Shown: piece after piece, positions 39,153-52,810 of the stretch | Numbering within the stretch: the stretch's first letter is position 1 | How the letters are laid out: each line of letters begins with the position of its first letter | Assembly: GCA_016946835.1 (NCBI GenBank) | Contig: JACVTC010000041.1 | Span: forward strand, 470,001-534,000 | DNA: 64,000 bases | Direction of reading: 5' to 3' | Source of the DNA: Neocallimastix lanati (nom. inval.) | Taxonomy: Eukaryota > Neocallimastigomycota > Neocallimastigomycetes > Neocallimastigales > Neocallimastigaceae | Translations under genes and position numbers: made by a program | Notes under the pieces: model-generated | What the model was told of the DNA's origin: nothing | Seen by the model: the letters and a program-made list of their open reading frames with translations, nothing else | The model's database searches: none

Positions 39153-40509
39153 AAATACAAATTATCATTGGAATAATGTAATTCTTATTCCATAATAATG
39201 TAAATTCAAAATAAAAAATTATTTATAAAAAAATTTACAAATAAAAAATTTTAATTTTTAAAGTTTTTAAATTTTCAGTATCCAATTTTATTATTTATTA
39301 AAAAAACATTTTATAATTTTTATTTTTTTTAGATGAAAAATTATATTTATATTTTTTGTTAATGATAATTTGTTCTTGATTGATTTCACTAATATCAATC
39401 TTTATGTTTTTCTTCCATTTTAATTAAAAATTTTAATAAATTTTTCTAATGCATGTTTTTCTTCCATTTTTATTAAAATTTTTAATAAAATTTTCTAATA
39501 TATTTAACTATATATGGTTTATAAAGTGTTTATGAAATTATTTTATTTTTAAAGTTTAAAAAATAAAATATTTATTTAAATATTTATTAATATTGTTTAT
39601 TTATTTACTTATTTACTAATTTATTTACATATTTATTTATATTTTAAAAATGTATAATATATTTAAATGATGTAACATTAAAAAATAATTTTTATAAGCC
39701 ATTTTCCTCTTCTCAATATTATCTTAATAATAATAATAATAATATAGTATTTTAAAGTTTAAATTGTGTAAAGAAGATTATCAAATATAAAAAAATAATG
39801 ATTTTTAAATAGAATAATAAAACATAATTTAAAACAAATTTATTTTATACTTTATTTTAATTCTATTGGTGAATAATTTTAAATTGATAAATTAAAAATA
39901 AATGTTGAAAACTTTAATCCTTGAATCAATATAATTGAAATCAATCCAAAAATAAATTAAAATGTACTTAAGTAAAGTTTAATTATTATAAAAAAAGTTT
40001 AATTTACTTAAACGTGGTACAAAATTAATATTGTATTGTTTATATATAACTAGAAAAATATATTATAATATTATTGAAAAGAATAAAAAATTAAAAAATA
40101 ATAAAAAGATTTTATTTCTAATACTAATAAAAATGACGTATCTTACATTATTTTAAAATAATCTTTATATAAAAATTATTTTAAAATAATTTATAATTTT
40201 ATCACAAAGAAAAAAAAATAAAAATAAAATAAATAATAAAAATTACTTCACTTTAAAATAATAATATTTTTAATATATATAATTATTTAGTAATTAAAAC
40301 ACAATTTTTTTTATTTTCAATAATTATAAAATTATTATTATAGCATTGTTATGTGTATTATTTCTTATATTTCTATTTTATAATTTTTAATATAATATAT
40401 ACTTTCTTTTAAAATTATTTACATAGAGAATTTTCCATAAAAATATCCAATTTTTTATATCACAAAAATATTAATAATACTTTAAATATGATCTTCAAAA
40501 TTTTAACCT

Positions 40510-40980
40510 CCTTATTTTTATTTATATTTATATTTATTTTTATTTATATTTATATTTATATTTATTCTTATATTTATATTTATATTTATATTTATATTTA
40601 TATTTATATTTATATTTATATTTATATTTATATTTATATTTATATTTATATTTATATTTATATTTATATTTATATTTATATTTATATTTATATTTATATT
40701 TATATTTATATTTATATTTATATTTATATTTATATTTATATTTATATTTATATTTATATTTATATTTATATTTATATTTATATTTATATTTATATTTATT
40801 TATTCTTATATTTATATTTATATTTATTTATTCTTATATTTATATTTATATTTATTTATTCTTATATTTATTCTTATATTTATTCTTATATTTATATTTA
40901 TTTATATTTATTTTTATTTTTATTTTTATTTTTATATTTATATTTATATTTATTTTCATTTTTATTTTTATTTTTATGGT
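40510..40980. repeat. TTTATA-type hexanucleotide array
   Basis: A run of about 45 TTTATA hexamers (about 40540-40800), grading at both ends into TTTTTA and TTATTC variants. The long open frame across it (alternating Ile-Tyr) exists only because the hexamer has no stop in that frame. Confidence 0.92.
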
Positions 40981-41790
40981 AATATAAAAGAAATATGTGT
41001 AAATATATAATCCATTATATTTAATAAATTATTTAATAAATTAAATAATTTATATAATTTGATTAAAACAATATAAAATATAAATTTTATTTATATTATC
41101 TCTACTAATTAAATAATATACACAAGTCATATATTGAAATATATTTAAATAAATAAAAAGGAATAAATTCAAACTAATTAAAAATATTTTCATGGTCAAG
41201 TAATATTTAATTATTATTTATATATACTTTTATAAAACAATATAAAAGAATATAAAAATGAAAAATGAAAAAAAAAAAAAAAAAACATGATTTTTTATGG
41301 TAATATATAATATTTATTATGAAATAAACTTTTTTTTCTTCTTTTTTTTTTTTTTTTATTTTTCATAATAATCCATAATAATTTAAAAATAACATCAGTA
41401 TTTTAAAAATCATAGACTTATTTTAATAAAAAAAAATTAAAATAAAAAATAATAATAATATATAAAACATGTTTTAATATGGATAATCAATAATTAAATA
41501 TTAAATTACTTTCACTATTTATTATACCTAAATTATATTAAAGATGATAAAATATTAATTTTCATTTATTTATTTATTAAAAGATTATTATTATAATTTG
41601 ATTGCTAATATTCATTAGTATTTGAAATTACTTAAAATTATATATATATATAATTAAATATTTATTAAAATTAAAAAAAAAATTATAAAAAAAATAATTA
41701 AATATTATAGAAATATTAATAAATTATTATATATATATAATTTAAATTTACAAAGAAAAAGAAAAAAAAAATACTTTAGTTTTCTTTTTT

Positions 41791-41989
41791 AAATGTTGAA
41801 TGGAAGAAATAAAATGTTATTATAATCATTCTATTAATTTTAAATAATTATTACCTTTATAGATTCTAATATTAATGAATGTCGAAATTAAAATGTTGAA
41901 TAGAAGAAATAAAATGTTATTATAATCATTCTATTAATTTTAAATAATTATTACCTTTATTGATTATAATATTAATGAATGTCGAAATT
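41791..41989. repeat. 100-bp tandem duplication
   Basis: Copy one (41791-41889) and copy two (41891-41989) begin AAATGTTGAAT and end AATGAATGTCGAAATT. Only about three bases differ, which points to a fairly recent duplication. Confidence 0.9.
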
Positions 41990-42163
41990 CAAATTTATAT
42001 TGCTTTATAATGCTTTAACTTGTTGTTCAGGTTTTTTTAGTTTTATGTATATATATATCTGCTTTTTTTTTTTTTTTTTTTTTTGATATTCCTTTTCATT
42101 ATTTTCTCCATATTTTTAAATTTAATAATTACAATTAAAACTTAAAAATTTTTATTTTATTTT

Positions 42164-42303
42164 ATTCAATCTGTACTTTATACTCATATTCTACTATTTG
42201 TTTTATTTTATTTTTATTAATATTTTACTCTTTTATAATATTTCACTATTTTTTTATTTTATTTTATTTAATCTGTAATTTACATTTATATTTCTACTAT
42301 TTT
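42164..42303. repeat. Two stray, diverged copies of the 35-bp box
   Basis: 42164-42199 (TTCAATCTGTACTTTATACT then CTACTATTT) and 42267-42303 (TTTAATCTGTAATTTACATT) match the box arrayed at 61.1-61.8 kb. They carry the same TTTTA flanks and are in the same orientation as the larger array. Confidence 0.75.
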
Positions 42304-45300
42304 TATTTATATCTTTATTTTTATTTTTATTTTTATTTTTATCTTTATTTTTATCTTTATTTTTATTTTTATTTTTATTTTTATTTTATATTTGTTTTTG
42401 GTTTATTTTACTATTTTTTCAAAATTGTGAATATAAAAGTTATATAATATTATTAAAATTTCAGCCATTTAATTATCTAATCCTTTTAAAAATAGATTCA
42501 ATTAATTTTTAAAGTACAATTTAATATATTAGTTTACTTAATAAAATATAGAATACAAATATTTTATAGTATACTACAATTTATAGTTATTTATATTAAT
42601 AATTTAATTGAATTTTAAATTGTTTAAAATTCAAATATAATTTTAAATTTTATTTTATAATTAATAATTGTATATTTTATTAATTTAATTGTAGATTAAA
42701 TTGTTTAAAATCTATTTTATTAATTTTTAAATTTTATTTTATATTTAAATTTACTAATAAAATTTTCTAAAAAACTTTTTTACATTTCCATAAAATTTAA
42801 TATATATAAATAAATTTTTCATTTCCATAAAATTTAATATATATAAATAAATATCATTTTTCATTTCCATAAAATTTAATATATAAATATTAAATCATAT
42901 TGATTATAATATTAAATTTTAATATATTATATAAGGTTTTTTACATTTTAAAGTTTTAAAATATGAAAATATATGTAACAAATTAAAATATATTTATTTA
43001 TAATTAAATAATTAAAGTTTTTATTTTCATTTTATTATCATATAGTAATAAAAGAATTCCTATAATACTTCAAAAAATAAAAAAAAAAAAAAAATGAAAA
43101 ATATTCATTAATTATTTCTTTGGATTTTCCTATTCTCTATAAATTGGTTAAATTTTAAATTATATATTTTTCTTTATTCTCTCTTTTGAAATTAAAAAAG
43201 AAATGATAAAATAGTATATATTTTCAATCTCTTGTATACTTATTAATTGTATAATATATTTATATTAGTATATAAATATAAATATATTATAAAATTAGTA
43301 TTATATATATTAATGTTTTTAGCTATACGAAAAAATTATAAACCGTTATTTTTAAATAGTATTAAATATATTAAATATCTCATATCAATTTTTATATCAG
43401 AGTAAAAGTAAACTTTTAATATTTTTTTTTTTGCTTGTTTTTATACTAATGATGGAATCTAGATAAATTTAACATTCAATAAATAAATCTACAATTAAAT
43501 ATTATTTAAATTCATTTAAATAAAAGTGTAGCATTAGCCATTCTGAGATAAAGACTCTACTTTATATAAGTTGTTTTTTATATTTATTATTATATTTTCA
43601 TAAAACCATGAAAATAAATGAAATATATCTTTAATTTCATTGAAAAATACACCTACTTATTATATATCTAGTGTAATAAAGCCTTTATGAAGTTATTCAA
43701 TTGGTAATGGTTTATATAATAAAAAGTACCCCACATTTTTTTTTTTTTTTTTTAATATTATCATAAAGAACACTTACTTAATACTATTTATATATATTAA
43801 CTAAACATTAATTACTCACGTGTTATATGTACATATGCTTAATTAATTTACTAAAGCCACACATTCATACTATTCATGTATCACAAACATTAATTTTCTC
43901 TGAATAGGTAATTATACCTATTTTAAATTTATTTTATAACCTAAATTTATTTATTATATAAAATTATAAATATTGTATAATCTATATTTTTACATTATTC
44001 ATATGTTTTTAATAAAATAAATAATTTTAATGGCTGGTAAATTTTGTAATTAAATATACTTTACATATACTTTTTTAATATAAAAAAAAAAGTATTATTT
44101 ATAATTAAGTATATATATTTTTAAATATACTAAAAAGATTTATTTAATTTATTCTATAGTAATTTTAATAAATTATATTTATTTAATATAGATTAACTCT
44201 TTAATTAAAATTATACACACTATACTAAACTTTACTAAACTTCATATAAAAAATATTATAAAACATTATAATAAATCTAAATAGTTTCATATTAAATTAC
44301 AGTGGAAAAGTTATTAATATATTACATTGTATAAAATAAATAAATAAATACAAAATAGTTTAAACTTTATATTATTAAATAACCAGAATTACTTATCATC
44401 AGCAAAAATAGAAATGCATTAAATTTATTTACATCAAATCCTTAGAAACTTTAATTATTATAAAATATTATTAAAACTAAATTTATATATTATAATATAT
44501 TATTAATATATAATATATTGAATAATTCTAAAAGCATTTATATGAAAATAGAAAATAGTGTTGTTATTTATAAATGTTGCTTAGTTATAAAAATTGACCT
44601 TATAATTATTTTTATAATTAATATAATGTTATATAAATATTATATATTTTGTTTATATTATTATATATTACAAGTTTATTTATCTTTAATAGGTTAAAGA
44701 ATTAAAATACTCCATTTTATAATTTATAACTGACTATTATTAATCTAAAAATATACATCAATTAGAAAGTAAATATATATAAACAATATATTAAAGATAA
44801 TATAATAATATAAATATTTTGATTAACTTTAGAAGATATATTAAATAAATAAATTTCTATATTAAATAAATAAATTTCTATATTATATTTAGTAAACTTT
44901 ATATTAAATTTATCTTGACATTTCAAAATAATATACTATAATGTTTCTTACTATAATTGACAATTAGTGTTTTAATAACTACATTTTTATTCCTCTAGGA
45001 ATAGAGAATTATCATTATAATACGTGTTAGTCAATATTAATATTTATAATCATTATTATTTATAATTAATAAAAAATTTATCATATTTTATGACTTTTAT
45101 TGTTATTATTTTTAATATCTTGACTTCTTTTTTTTTTAACACTTATTTTAAATTAAGCTTTATTAGTATTAATACTTTTAATCAATATTATTATTTATAA
45201 TTAATAAAAAAAATTCATATTTTGTTATTATTATTTTTAATATTGCTTTCTCTTTTTCTTTTTTTTTTTTTTTTTTTTTTGGTTAAACGTCAAAATTCAG

Positions 45301-46483
45301 GAACATACTAATATTGTATATTAATATCATAGACTTTTTAAATCTTTAGCCGTTAATATATATATTTATATTACTAATTAATATTGAATATATTTAATAT
45401 TTTTATATTTTTATTCAAAGGTTGTAATAATAATTTAAATTTACATTATTCAAATAATATATAAAATATATGGGAAAAAAAGAACGAATTAGGCAACAAG
45501 AATATTAAACATTTTCTATATTATTATATATTAATTTCTAAAATAATTTAAACGATTTAAAATTATAATAAAAATTATATAAAATAAACTTTAATATTTA
45601 ATTATATATTTCCTATTTCCTATACATATAATATTTTATCAAAAAATTTAAAATAATATAAATATTAAAATTTTCTTTCTTCATTTTCAGTTTTCTTTAC
45701 ATATTTTTTTTTTTCTTAAAAAAAAAATAAAAATTATTAAAATATTCTTTTAATGTTATTTAATTAGACAATAAAAATTTTTATATTATAATTTAAATTA
45801 TTTATTTGTGTATAATTATTTTTTGCGTTTAACATATTTTAATTATTAAATAAAAGTATTTAGTATAATTAAATAGAATAAAGTTGGTAAAAGCAAAAAG
45901 TTTTATTATTTAAAATTGTTAATAAAACAAATTAAACCTTTTTATATTTACTCATCGAAATTAGAAAATATTGAATAATTGATAAAATAAAAGCAAAAGT
46001 TATTATAAAAAAAAAAAAAAAAAAAAAAAAGAGGAGAAAAAAGCTATATATATATATTAAAATACATATATTATTATATTAATATTTATAATTACAATAA
46101 CTTATTGAAATTTTGCATATAAAACATTTAAATATTCATATTATATATATATTAAAAAAAAAAAAACTAAGAGAAAGAAATTGAAAAAGAGAGATTAATA
46201 AATTTCATAGATTTATTTTTTTTTAAAAAATAATATTAAATAAATAGAAATATTTAATACAGATATTATAATAAATTTTAATATTAAACAAAATTTATTT
46301 TAAGTATTAAAAAATACTTAAAATCTGAAAGATTCATATTATATTTTATTATTTAATTATTTCAATAATATAAGATAAAGAAAAGTTCATATTTTATGAA
46401 ATGAAAAACCTGTTTATCAATTATTAATATTAGACAAGAAAAGCAACAAAATATAGAAATATAATTATTAATAGTACAATAAG

Positions 46484-46518
<35 letters not shown>

Positions 46519-46595
46519 AATTTTATTTAAAAAAAAAAAATAAAAAATAAATTACCAAATACTCAAATATATTAAAGAATAAAGAAAATAAGAAA

Positions 46596-48667
46596 ATGCC
46601 AGGTATAGATATTAATAAAAGGAGTCCACCACAAAGTATAAATACTGGTAATAGTAATAATGGAATAAGTATATCTCCAACAAAAAAGGCTTTTATGAGT
46701 GCCTTTGCTAATTCTTTAAGTCGTTCATTATCAATGAATAGTCTTAGTTATAAATCATACGGAAAATCGTTTTCTCAAATGTCATATGGTAGAAGTCCAT
46801 TATTTGAGTAAGTCATAATATTCTATTATATAATAATTTGAATAAGAATGTTATATTAAATATTAAGAATTTCATATATAAAGTAAAAATATATAAATAT
46901 AATAATTTCTTTTATTATATTAAGAATGTTATATTAAATATTAAGAATTTCATATATAAAGTAAAAATATATAAATATAATAATTTCTTTTATTATATTA
47001 TTATAATTTTATTATTTTAATTTATTATTATTATTATTAAATGAAGTTTATAAAGCTTGGAAAAACTAATATTTATTTATATACATAAAATAATTTGTAT
47101 AATTAGTATATATCAACAATTTAAACAATCAGGTCCAAAAAATACTTTACCAACTTGTGTTGAAGAAGATGACGAAATGATACATGATATTGAAGCAAAG
47201 TTCTGTAAAGATTTCACCTGCTGCGGACTTGTTTTAAAAGATTTACATGAACTATTACAACATTTTGAAGATGCTCATAGAATGGAATCTGATATAGAAG
47301 ATGATGATGATTTACCTTTTGAATTTGATGATTTATCATCAAATAGTAATAGTAATGATAATCATTTAACATTTAATGATTTATTTTTCAAAGATTTAGC
47401 GAATAAGCAAGGAAATATGCAAGATTCTAATTTATTAGATAATGGCATTGGATTACAAAATCAACCAATACAGCAAGCTGTCGCTATGTCTGATATCTAT
47501 TCTGAAGATAAAACATTAGTTGATTCATTATCAGGTGATAATAGTATGAATGATTCTTCATTTTCTAATACTATAAATAATGAAACCAATATTAATAGTA
47601 TCGATAGTATAAGTCAACTTACTACAAATTTATCAAGTAATGATTCAACCTCTTCTCATTCATCCCATTCTTCTATATTAAATAATTCATTATTAATAAA
47701 TATACCCAGTACTACTTCCAATACTTCTAAAATTACAACACCATCTTCTGCTACTACTTCTAACTTTAATCTATCCAAAAATATTTCAGCATTTAATAAT
47801 GTTGTTTCAGGAAATAACGTCATTACGAATAAACTTCTTAATAAATCAGGATCTAACAGCCAGTCACAAATACCAAATTTAACTAATACTACCTTTGGTA
47901 CAATAGCAGCTACATCTACTGCAGCTACTACTACTGCTAATGTATTGGCAACTGCTGCTAGAACCAGTGGTTTCCAAGCTGTTAATAATTTAAAGAATTT
48001 ACAAAAGATACCAACCTCTAAAATAACATCCAATATACAACCATCAGCAGGTACTACTTCTGCATTTACTACAGAAATACATTCAATTTTTCCTAATACA
48101 ACGATTAATCCATTCAATTTATTAAACAATAGTACCATAAAAGGTTCAACAGCGACTGCATTTAGTATATTAAATAATAATTCTACTACTGATATTATGA
48201 ATAATGATCCACCTGAAGAATTTGATGATATGGATATGGATATAGATATGGATGATAATGATATAATTAATAATGAAAGTATGCTTATGGCTGAAGCTGG
48301 TCCAGATGAAGAAAAGAAATATAGATGTACTATACCAGGATGTAATAAATCATACAAAAACCCAGGTGGTTTAAAATATCATATACAACATGGTCACATT
48401 GAAGATACTGGTGATCCAGAAATAAATAAAATAATGCGTAAGCCATTCCAATGTACATTTGAAAATTGTGGTAAACGATACAAGAATATGAATGGTTTAA
48501 AGTATCATATTGAGCATTCACATTCTTCTATTTTATTTAATCAACAAGGAAATATTGGTTTAAGTAATAATAATCAAAATCCCAGTATTACATTAGATTC
48601 TCAACAAGTATTAGCACTCCAAGCTCTTCATATGAATCAATTACAACAATTACAACATATTAATTGA
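46596..48667 (+). CDS. SFP1/JAZF1-like C2H2 zinc-finger transcription regulator (2 exons, 590 aa)
   Basis: Exon 1 is 46596-46807 and exon 2 is 47107-48667; with a GTAAGT donor and TTAG acceptor the total is 1773 nt, 591 codons with TGA. The acceptor at 47106, not the later CAG at about 47131, keeps the frame (SPLFD-IYQQFKQ). Residues about 87-128 hold the degenerate N-terminal finger typical of Sfp1 proteins (AKFCKDFTCCGLVLKDLHEL, then LQHFEDAH). Two C-terminal C2H2 fingers lie at about 476-501 (YRCTIPGCNKSY, GLKYHIQHGH) and 518-543 (FQCTFENCGKRY, GLKYHIEHSH). Between them are acidic and Asn/Ser/Thr-rich stretches. In yeast Sfp1 drives ribosomal-protein and ribosome-biogenesis genes; a similar nuclear role here is inferred from the family. 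Confidence 0.88.
46843..46998. repeat. 78-bp tandem duplication inside an intron
   Basis: Two apparently identical 78-bp units (46843-46920, 46921-46998), starting TAAGAATGTTATATTAAATA, make up half of the single intron (46808-47106) of the SFP1-like gene. Confidence 0.93.
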
Positions 48668-48730
48668 TGAATGAAGCAATAAGTTATATAAAATGTAATT
48701 TAATTTATAGTAATAATTAATAATTTTAAG

Positions 48731-48762
<32 letters not shown>

Positions 48763-48892
48763 TGATTATATAATTTTTTTTATTATATATTTATTTATTT
48801 ATTATTTAGTTATTTATTTATTTATTATAAATTACTTTATATAATTATCAATTATATATATATGCATATATATATAAGTTATAAAGGTTAAA

Positions 48893-49135
48893 AAAAAAAA
48901 AATTAGACATAGTTAAACATTATAGTAATAGATAATAAATAATTTATTTATTTATTAAATAAAAACTTCTTTTTTTTTTTTTCTTTTTTTTATTACTATT
49001 AATTCTTTTCAAAAAATAAAAAAAATTAGAAATAGTTAAACATTATAGTAATAGATAATAAGTAATTTATTTATTAAATAAAAACATATTTTTCTTTTTT
49101 TTTTTTTTTATTACTATTAATTCTTTTCAATAAAT
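48893..49135. repeat. Imperfect tandem duplication, about 120 bp
   Basis: Both copies contain AGTTAAACATTATAGTAATA, AATAAAAAC, a T-rich block and ATTACTATTAATTCTTTTCA. They start near 48900 and 49025. Confidence 0.85.
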
Positions 49136-49169
49136 ATAAAATATTTTTTTAATATTATTTGCACATAAT

Positions 49170-49672
49170 TTATAACATCTTTTATTAAAACAGATATATT
49201 AGTACATAAAAAATTCTTATCATGTCAATTATTATTTTATTTTTAATTTATTTTTTTTTTTATCTTTTGTATTATATTATTATATAGAATTAATAAAACA
49301 TAAATACCATTTTATATATATATATATAAAAACAAGTATTTAATAGAAAAAATTTAATAGAAAAAAATTAATTCTTTAAACAAAAATATAACAATATAAT
49401 AATATTATTATATTATTATATTGTTATATTAATAAATCCCTTATTTAATATTTTAATTTTTTAATTTTTTTTTTATATGTATAAATAGATAGATAAAATA
49501 GTTATAAATTCAGTTTTATAAAATAATTAAAAATATTTATCTATATAATTTAATAATATATAATTGTTTATATTTTTTTTTAACACATAATTTGTATAAT
49601 CTTTTTTTAAAGCAAATATATTAACATATGTAAAATCCTTATTATATCAATTATTTTATTTTTATTTTATTT

Positions 49673-49706
<34 letters not shown>

Positions 49707-49935
49707 TTTTTGTAATAATAATAAAAAATGTATAATCTTTTTTTATAGCAAATATATTAGCATATGTAAAATCCTTATTATATCAATTATTTTATTTTTA
49801 GTTTATTTTTTTTTTTTTTTTTTTTTTTATTTATTTTTTGTAATAATAATAAAAAATAACATTTTATATATATATATAAAGACATGTATATAATCGAAAA
49901 AATTTAATCCATTAAACGAAAATATAATAATAAAA
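49170..49935. repeat. Three related direct repeats, about 130 bp unit
   Basis: The block (G/C)A(A/T)ATATTA(A/G)(C/T)A(T/C)AT...TCCTTATTATATCAATTATT occurs at about 49605-49720 and 49730-49860, and in a more diverged form at about 49180-49270. Each is followed by a T-rich tract. The trailing segments at 49310-49400 and 49860-49935 are also similar to each other. Confidence 0.7.
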
Positions 49936-49937
49936 TA

Positions 49938-50920
49938 AGACTACCTAAAGCTCAACTATAAGTTATCCTGAATTTAGCATTGGTTTCCGATGAGTACTTC
50001 GTGCTAGTTGTGGATATAAATTCGATGCTTGTATACAGTCCAGAATAGTGTTCTTTTTATAGAGAAAATTGTAATTCTAGATTGGAACATTGGTTTTCAA
50101 AATGTTCTCTTTTCCGTGAATATCGAATGAAATATTTTATAGATACTGAAAAACTTTATGAAAAATTGTTTATAATTAACAAATGTTGTTTAATATCAAA
50201 TAGTAATGTAAACACACTGTTATCACAGATATGAATAATGTAGAATCAAGTGCTGATTATGATAGTAGTAGTGAAGAGTATAATATTAATAATAATAACA
50301 ATAGAAATAATATTATTAATAATAGTTGTATTAGTAATAGTGAAAATAGGAATATTAATATTGGATGGTGAAAATAATAGTATCATTACTAATAATGTAG
50401 TGAATAGGTCAATTGGGGAAAATCATGGTAATATTAGTAATTGTTTGAATAATAAGTATATAAATATATATTAAATATATGTGTGACATGATACCGATTA
50501 TATATCCTCCTTCTTGATGAAAGAGATACAGATATTATTAATCTAAATTATACAAAAGAATGGGATGTTTTGTTCATGACTCAAGTCATTTCTGGTGATT
50601 ATTCTAAAATGTCGTTCTTGGAGGGATCCGGCTCTCTTTACAGAAATTATGCCTAGGGCTAGTACTTAACAGGGGTTGTTATTCTGATGGTACAAGCACA
50701 AACTAACCAGGAGCGTCAACTCCGAAAATTCTGTAAAACATAAAACGGAAATCTTACAATCTTGGAGGTGAGATTCGTTTCATATGAACTTTTTTCTGAA
50801 TTTATTTATAAACTTTTTTTTTGAAAATTACCTTTTATTTCACATTACTATTTAAAATATTATTATGTTCTTATTGGAAAAATAATATTTATTTTTTTTT
50901 ATTAATTCTGTCAACATGTT
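49938..50920 (+). mobile_element. LINE 3' end: ORF2 C-terminus and 3' untranslated region
   Basis: From CTAAAGCTCAACTATAA onward the plus strand matches the LINE fragment at 15515-16240 (antisense), including the CGATGCT block and the WFSKC-type zinc end (near 50085-50110). It then runs on through VLLDERDTDIINLNYTKEWD and FMTQVISGDYSKM, which the other copy lacks. After about 50660 comes the 3' untranslated region shared with 9668-10028 (AAACTAACCAGG, GAGATTCGTTTCATATG). Several stops and frame changes interrupt the coding part; the copy is dead and 5'-truncated. Confidence 0.75.
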
Positions 50921-50939
50921 ACTCTTGTTATGGTGTAAG

Positions 50940-51490
50940 TAACAACATATCTAGTTTAACTCACGAAATTTGAAGAATTAAGAAAACAATTCATTCAATT
51001 TGTTGATGAAATTTTTATTAATTTTTCATTAATTGTTCATAAGAAATCATTGAACATTCTTAATGACAAAGAAGATTTTGTAGATAATATAAATTTTTTT
51101 TTTTTACGTAATATGTCTCCTTCTTGACAAAAAAAAAAAACAGTATATAAAATATTAAAGGTCGGTTCGTGATGAAAGAAGGGGTTTTATTAATAATATC
51201 TTTCAATCACCTTCGAGAGAGTCTTCTTTCCGAGATTTCATATTTTGTGGTGCTTTCAGAATTCCTTATTATAATGTTATACCTATTATGATTAGTAATT
51301 TTTACACTTGATCAATTTGTATACCATTAGACTTACCTACTATTGTTAAGGAGCATCGATGTCAAAACTATAAGGTAAAAAAGAAATTCTGATACGGATT
51401 CAAAAGATAATGTTTTTCCACATTAGAGTTATCATCAATGAATGAGAAGAATTAGAGGTCATTTCATTCTCAAAACTCTTAAGGTAGTTT
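50940..51490 (+). pseudogene. Decayed coding relic of unknown mobile-element type
   Basis: Coding-like sequence with several stops reads FEELRKQFIQFVDEIFINFS and, further on, SSFRDFIFCGAFRIPYYNVI and LDLPTIVKEHRCQNYKV. I do not recognise the family. It follows the LINE 3' end in the same orientation, so it could be the first ORF of another LINE copy or part of a different retroelement. Confidence 0.4.
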
Positions 51491-51698
51491 TTTAATATTA
51501 ATATATTGATATAAAAATTTCATATATTTTTATTTTCATGTATTTTTTTTTAATGAATATTATTAAGTAAAGTTTATTCCTAGTCTAAAAAAAAAAAAAA
51601 AAATTTAAAATACATATTTTTATTTTTTACATATAATATAAAATATATACCATCAAAAAAATTTTATAAAAATAATATATAAAATTAATTTCAAATTA

Positions 51699-51731
<33 letters not shown>

Positions 51732-52662
51732 ATCATACTCATATAATATATTTATTTATTTACCATTTTATCTTAACAATTAATATTAAAAATTTTAATC
51801 ACTATTTTATGGAAGTTCTTATTTTATATATGTACTTATTTTGATAATTATTTTTTTTATTATTTTTAATTTTGTTTTATTAAAACAATTTCTTTTTTAT
51901 GTTATTACTATAATTATTTTGCTTTGCCAATTTCTAAAATATATTTATATATATCTTAAATTGAGTAACTCTATTATCCAACTTAAATAGTAACTATTTC
52001 TAAAATAATATCTATATTTACATTTACATATTAAATTGAATAATTTTATTAATTTGATATTCTAACTTTATAAACACTTTCTTAAATTAATATATATTTA
52101 TATAAAATAGATATATTTAAAACAATAAATAAATAAATAAAAATAATTAATCCTATTCATTTAATATTTTTAATCTAAATATTAATATATTTTTTATTGA
52201 AATTACAAAAAAAAAAATATTATTTATTTTTATTTTTATTTTTATTTTTATTTTAATTTTAAATCTAATAGGAATAATGAATTTTATTTATTAATTTGTT
52301 TTAATTTGCTCTTTTCAAAAATAAAATCTTAAAAATATAAAAATATAATAAAGTATAATAATCCTTAAAAAAAAATATTCATATATAAAATATAAGTTTT
52401 TTTTCCATAAAGTTTTATTAACATCTGGAAGACATAATAACCTAAAATAATAATTTATCATTATTATTTATTATTATTATTATTTTTTAATTTTATATTT
52501 ATTTATAAATATTACTAAATCCATGATTGTATTTTGATATAATGGTATAAAAATAATAATAAACTAAAAACTTTAAACATTTATAATTAAATACTTTAAT
52601 ATATATAATATTTAATATTTATTAAACATCTAAATATATTTATAAGTTATAATAATTTATTA

Positions 52663-52714
<52 letters not shown>

Positions 52715-52776
52715 TAATACTACCATGATTTATAAATAAAAAAATAATAATAAATGGAAATTTTATTTATATTAAT

Positions 52777-52810
<34 letters not shown>

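Larger units (their letters stand above)
35934..46595. other. 10.6-kb AT-rich desert with simple repeats
   Basis: I found no coding frame with credible composition in either direction. Notable contents are (TA)n at 37021-37047; AAAAT, GAAA and GA tracts at 37118-37208; a long TTTATA-type array at 40510-40980; a 100-bp tandem duplication at 41791-41989; two copies of the CTGTAC box at 42164-42303; ATTTTT hexamers at 42300-42390; and three short copies of CATAAAATTTAATATATA at 42788-42895. The last 150 bases are the 5' flank of the zinc-finger gene. Confidence 0.55.
48668..49937. other. 3' flank of the SFP1-like gene with local duplications
   Basis: No coding signal. It contains two sets of local direct repeats and one long perfect palindrome (49385-49430, arms AATATAACAATATAATAATA). 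Confidence 0.6.

Noticed and set aside
40488-40982. Open frame of 164 codons of alternating Ile and Tyr
   Set aside because: It is the TTTATA hexanucleotide array read in a stop-free frame; no coding composition.
43500-43920. Less AT-biased patch in the desert as a tRNA or small RNA
   Set aside because: No cloverleaf, A/B box pair or other RNA signature could be built from it; a covariance-model search (tRNAscan, Rfam) would be needed.
47107-47131. CAG acceptor at about 47131 for the zinc-finger gene intron
   Set aside because: It gives the wrong phase with exon 1; the TTAG at 47103-47106 keeps the frame.
47656-48521. Long open frames on the minus strand opposite the zinc-finger gene
   Set aside because: They are antisense shadows of the SFP1-like exon, with no splice signals or family match.
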